Shown here piece after piece: positions 5,679 through 5,706 of a stretch of DNA of 5,706 bases. This DNA is from JAIVGV01 sp035295985. Its GTDB lineage: Bacteria; Acidobacteriota; Blastocatellia; Pyrinomonadales; Pyrinomonadaceae. The notes under the pieces were generated by a model that ran no database searches, was not told the DNA's origin, and saw nothing but the letters and a program-made list of their open reading frames with translations. The first letter of the stretch is position 1. Each line of letters opens with the position of its first letter. The stretch is taken from contig DATHBT010000075.1 of the NCBI GenBank assembly GCA_035295985.1, forward strand, positions 1 through 5,706. Reading direction: 5' to 3'. Both the position numbers and the translations under genes were made by a program.

Positions 5679-5706
5679 GGCTAATAGCTAACAGCTAATC
5701 GCTAAC
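5678..5706 (-). repeat. Inverted TTAGCNN heptamer array, cut by the window end
   Basis: Read on the minus strand from 5705 down, four exact units appear: TTAGCGA, TTAGCTG, TTAGCTA, TTAGCCA. A perfect 20-bp inverted match exists between 5582-5601 and 5687-5706, enclosing the terminator hairpin. The array probably continues past the window. Confidence 0.75.

Noticed and set aside
5569..5706. CRISPR-like array from repeated units
   Set aside because: The units are contiguous 7-mers without spacers, and the two arrays are in opposite orientation, which does not fit a CRISPR.

Overview
The window is GC-rich bacterial chromosomal DNA with three intact protein genes, one long palindrome-filled gap between two divergent transcription units, and a repeat-plus-terminator structure at its right end. 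GC-rich genes, GTG/TTG starts, short palindromic repeats of the 'CACAGAG...CTCTGTG' and 'TTAGCTG' kind, and a membrane-HD-GYP-GAF-GGDEF protein together resemble Acidobacteriota, perhaps Blastocatellia-like. That placement is inference from style; there is no rRNA or marker gene to settle it.

Layout. Positions 1-66 are the end of a spacer and hold one small palindrome. On the minus strand, 2163->784 is a 12-helix-type major facilitator (MFS) exporter of the EntS/MFS_3 kind with a TTG start. It is followed in the same direction by a carbohydrate-binding family 9-like (CBM9/DOMON-like) protein ending at 67. The two are close enough to form one operon. Positions 2164-3052 form a gap of almost 900 bp upstream of both the MFS gene and the plus-strand gene. 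It has no credible ORF but holds several inverted repeats: a 110-bp nested palindrome built partly from heptamers (2261-2370), a possible three-way-junction fold (2555-2620), and three copies of a GC-rich 18-21 bp motif (2659-2800), two of which form a hairpin. On the plus strand, 3053-5572 encodes a large membrane-anchored c-di-GMP protein with the order transmembrane sensor, HD-GYP phosphodiesterase, GAF, GGDEF cyclase.

The 3' end of the c-di-GMP gene is unusual. A perfect 10-bp stem lies in its last codons, and its TAG stop is part of the first unit of a TTAGCNN heptamer array. An 18-bp terminator-like hairpin follows, and then a second TTAGCNN array in the opposite orientation that runs off the window.

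Functionally, the plus-strand gene is the best understood: its visible motifs predict that it can both make and degrade c-di-GMP, gated by membrane and GAF inputs. The MFS/CBM9 pair has no visible biosynthetic partner, so its substrate is unknown. No clearly novel multi-gene system is present; the most distinctive material is the non-coding repeat architecture.
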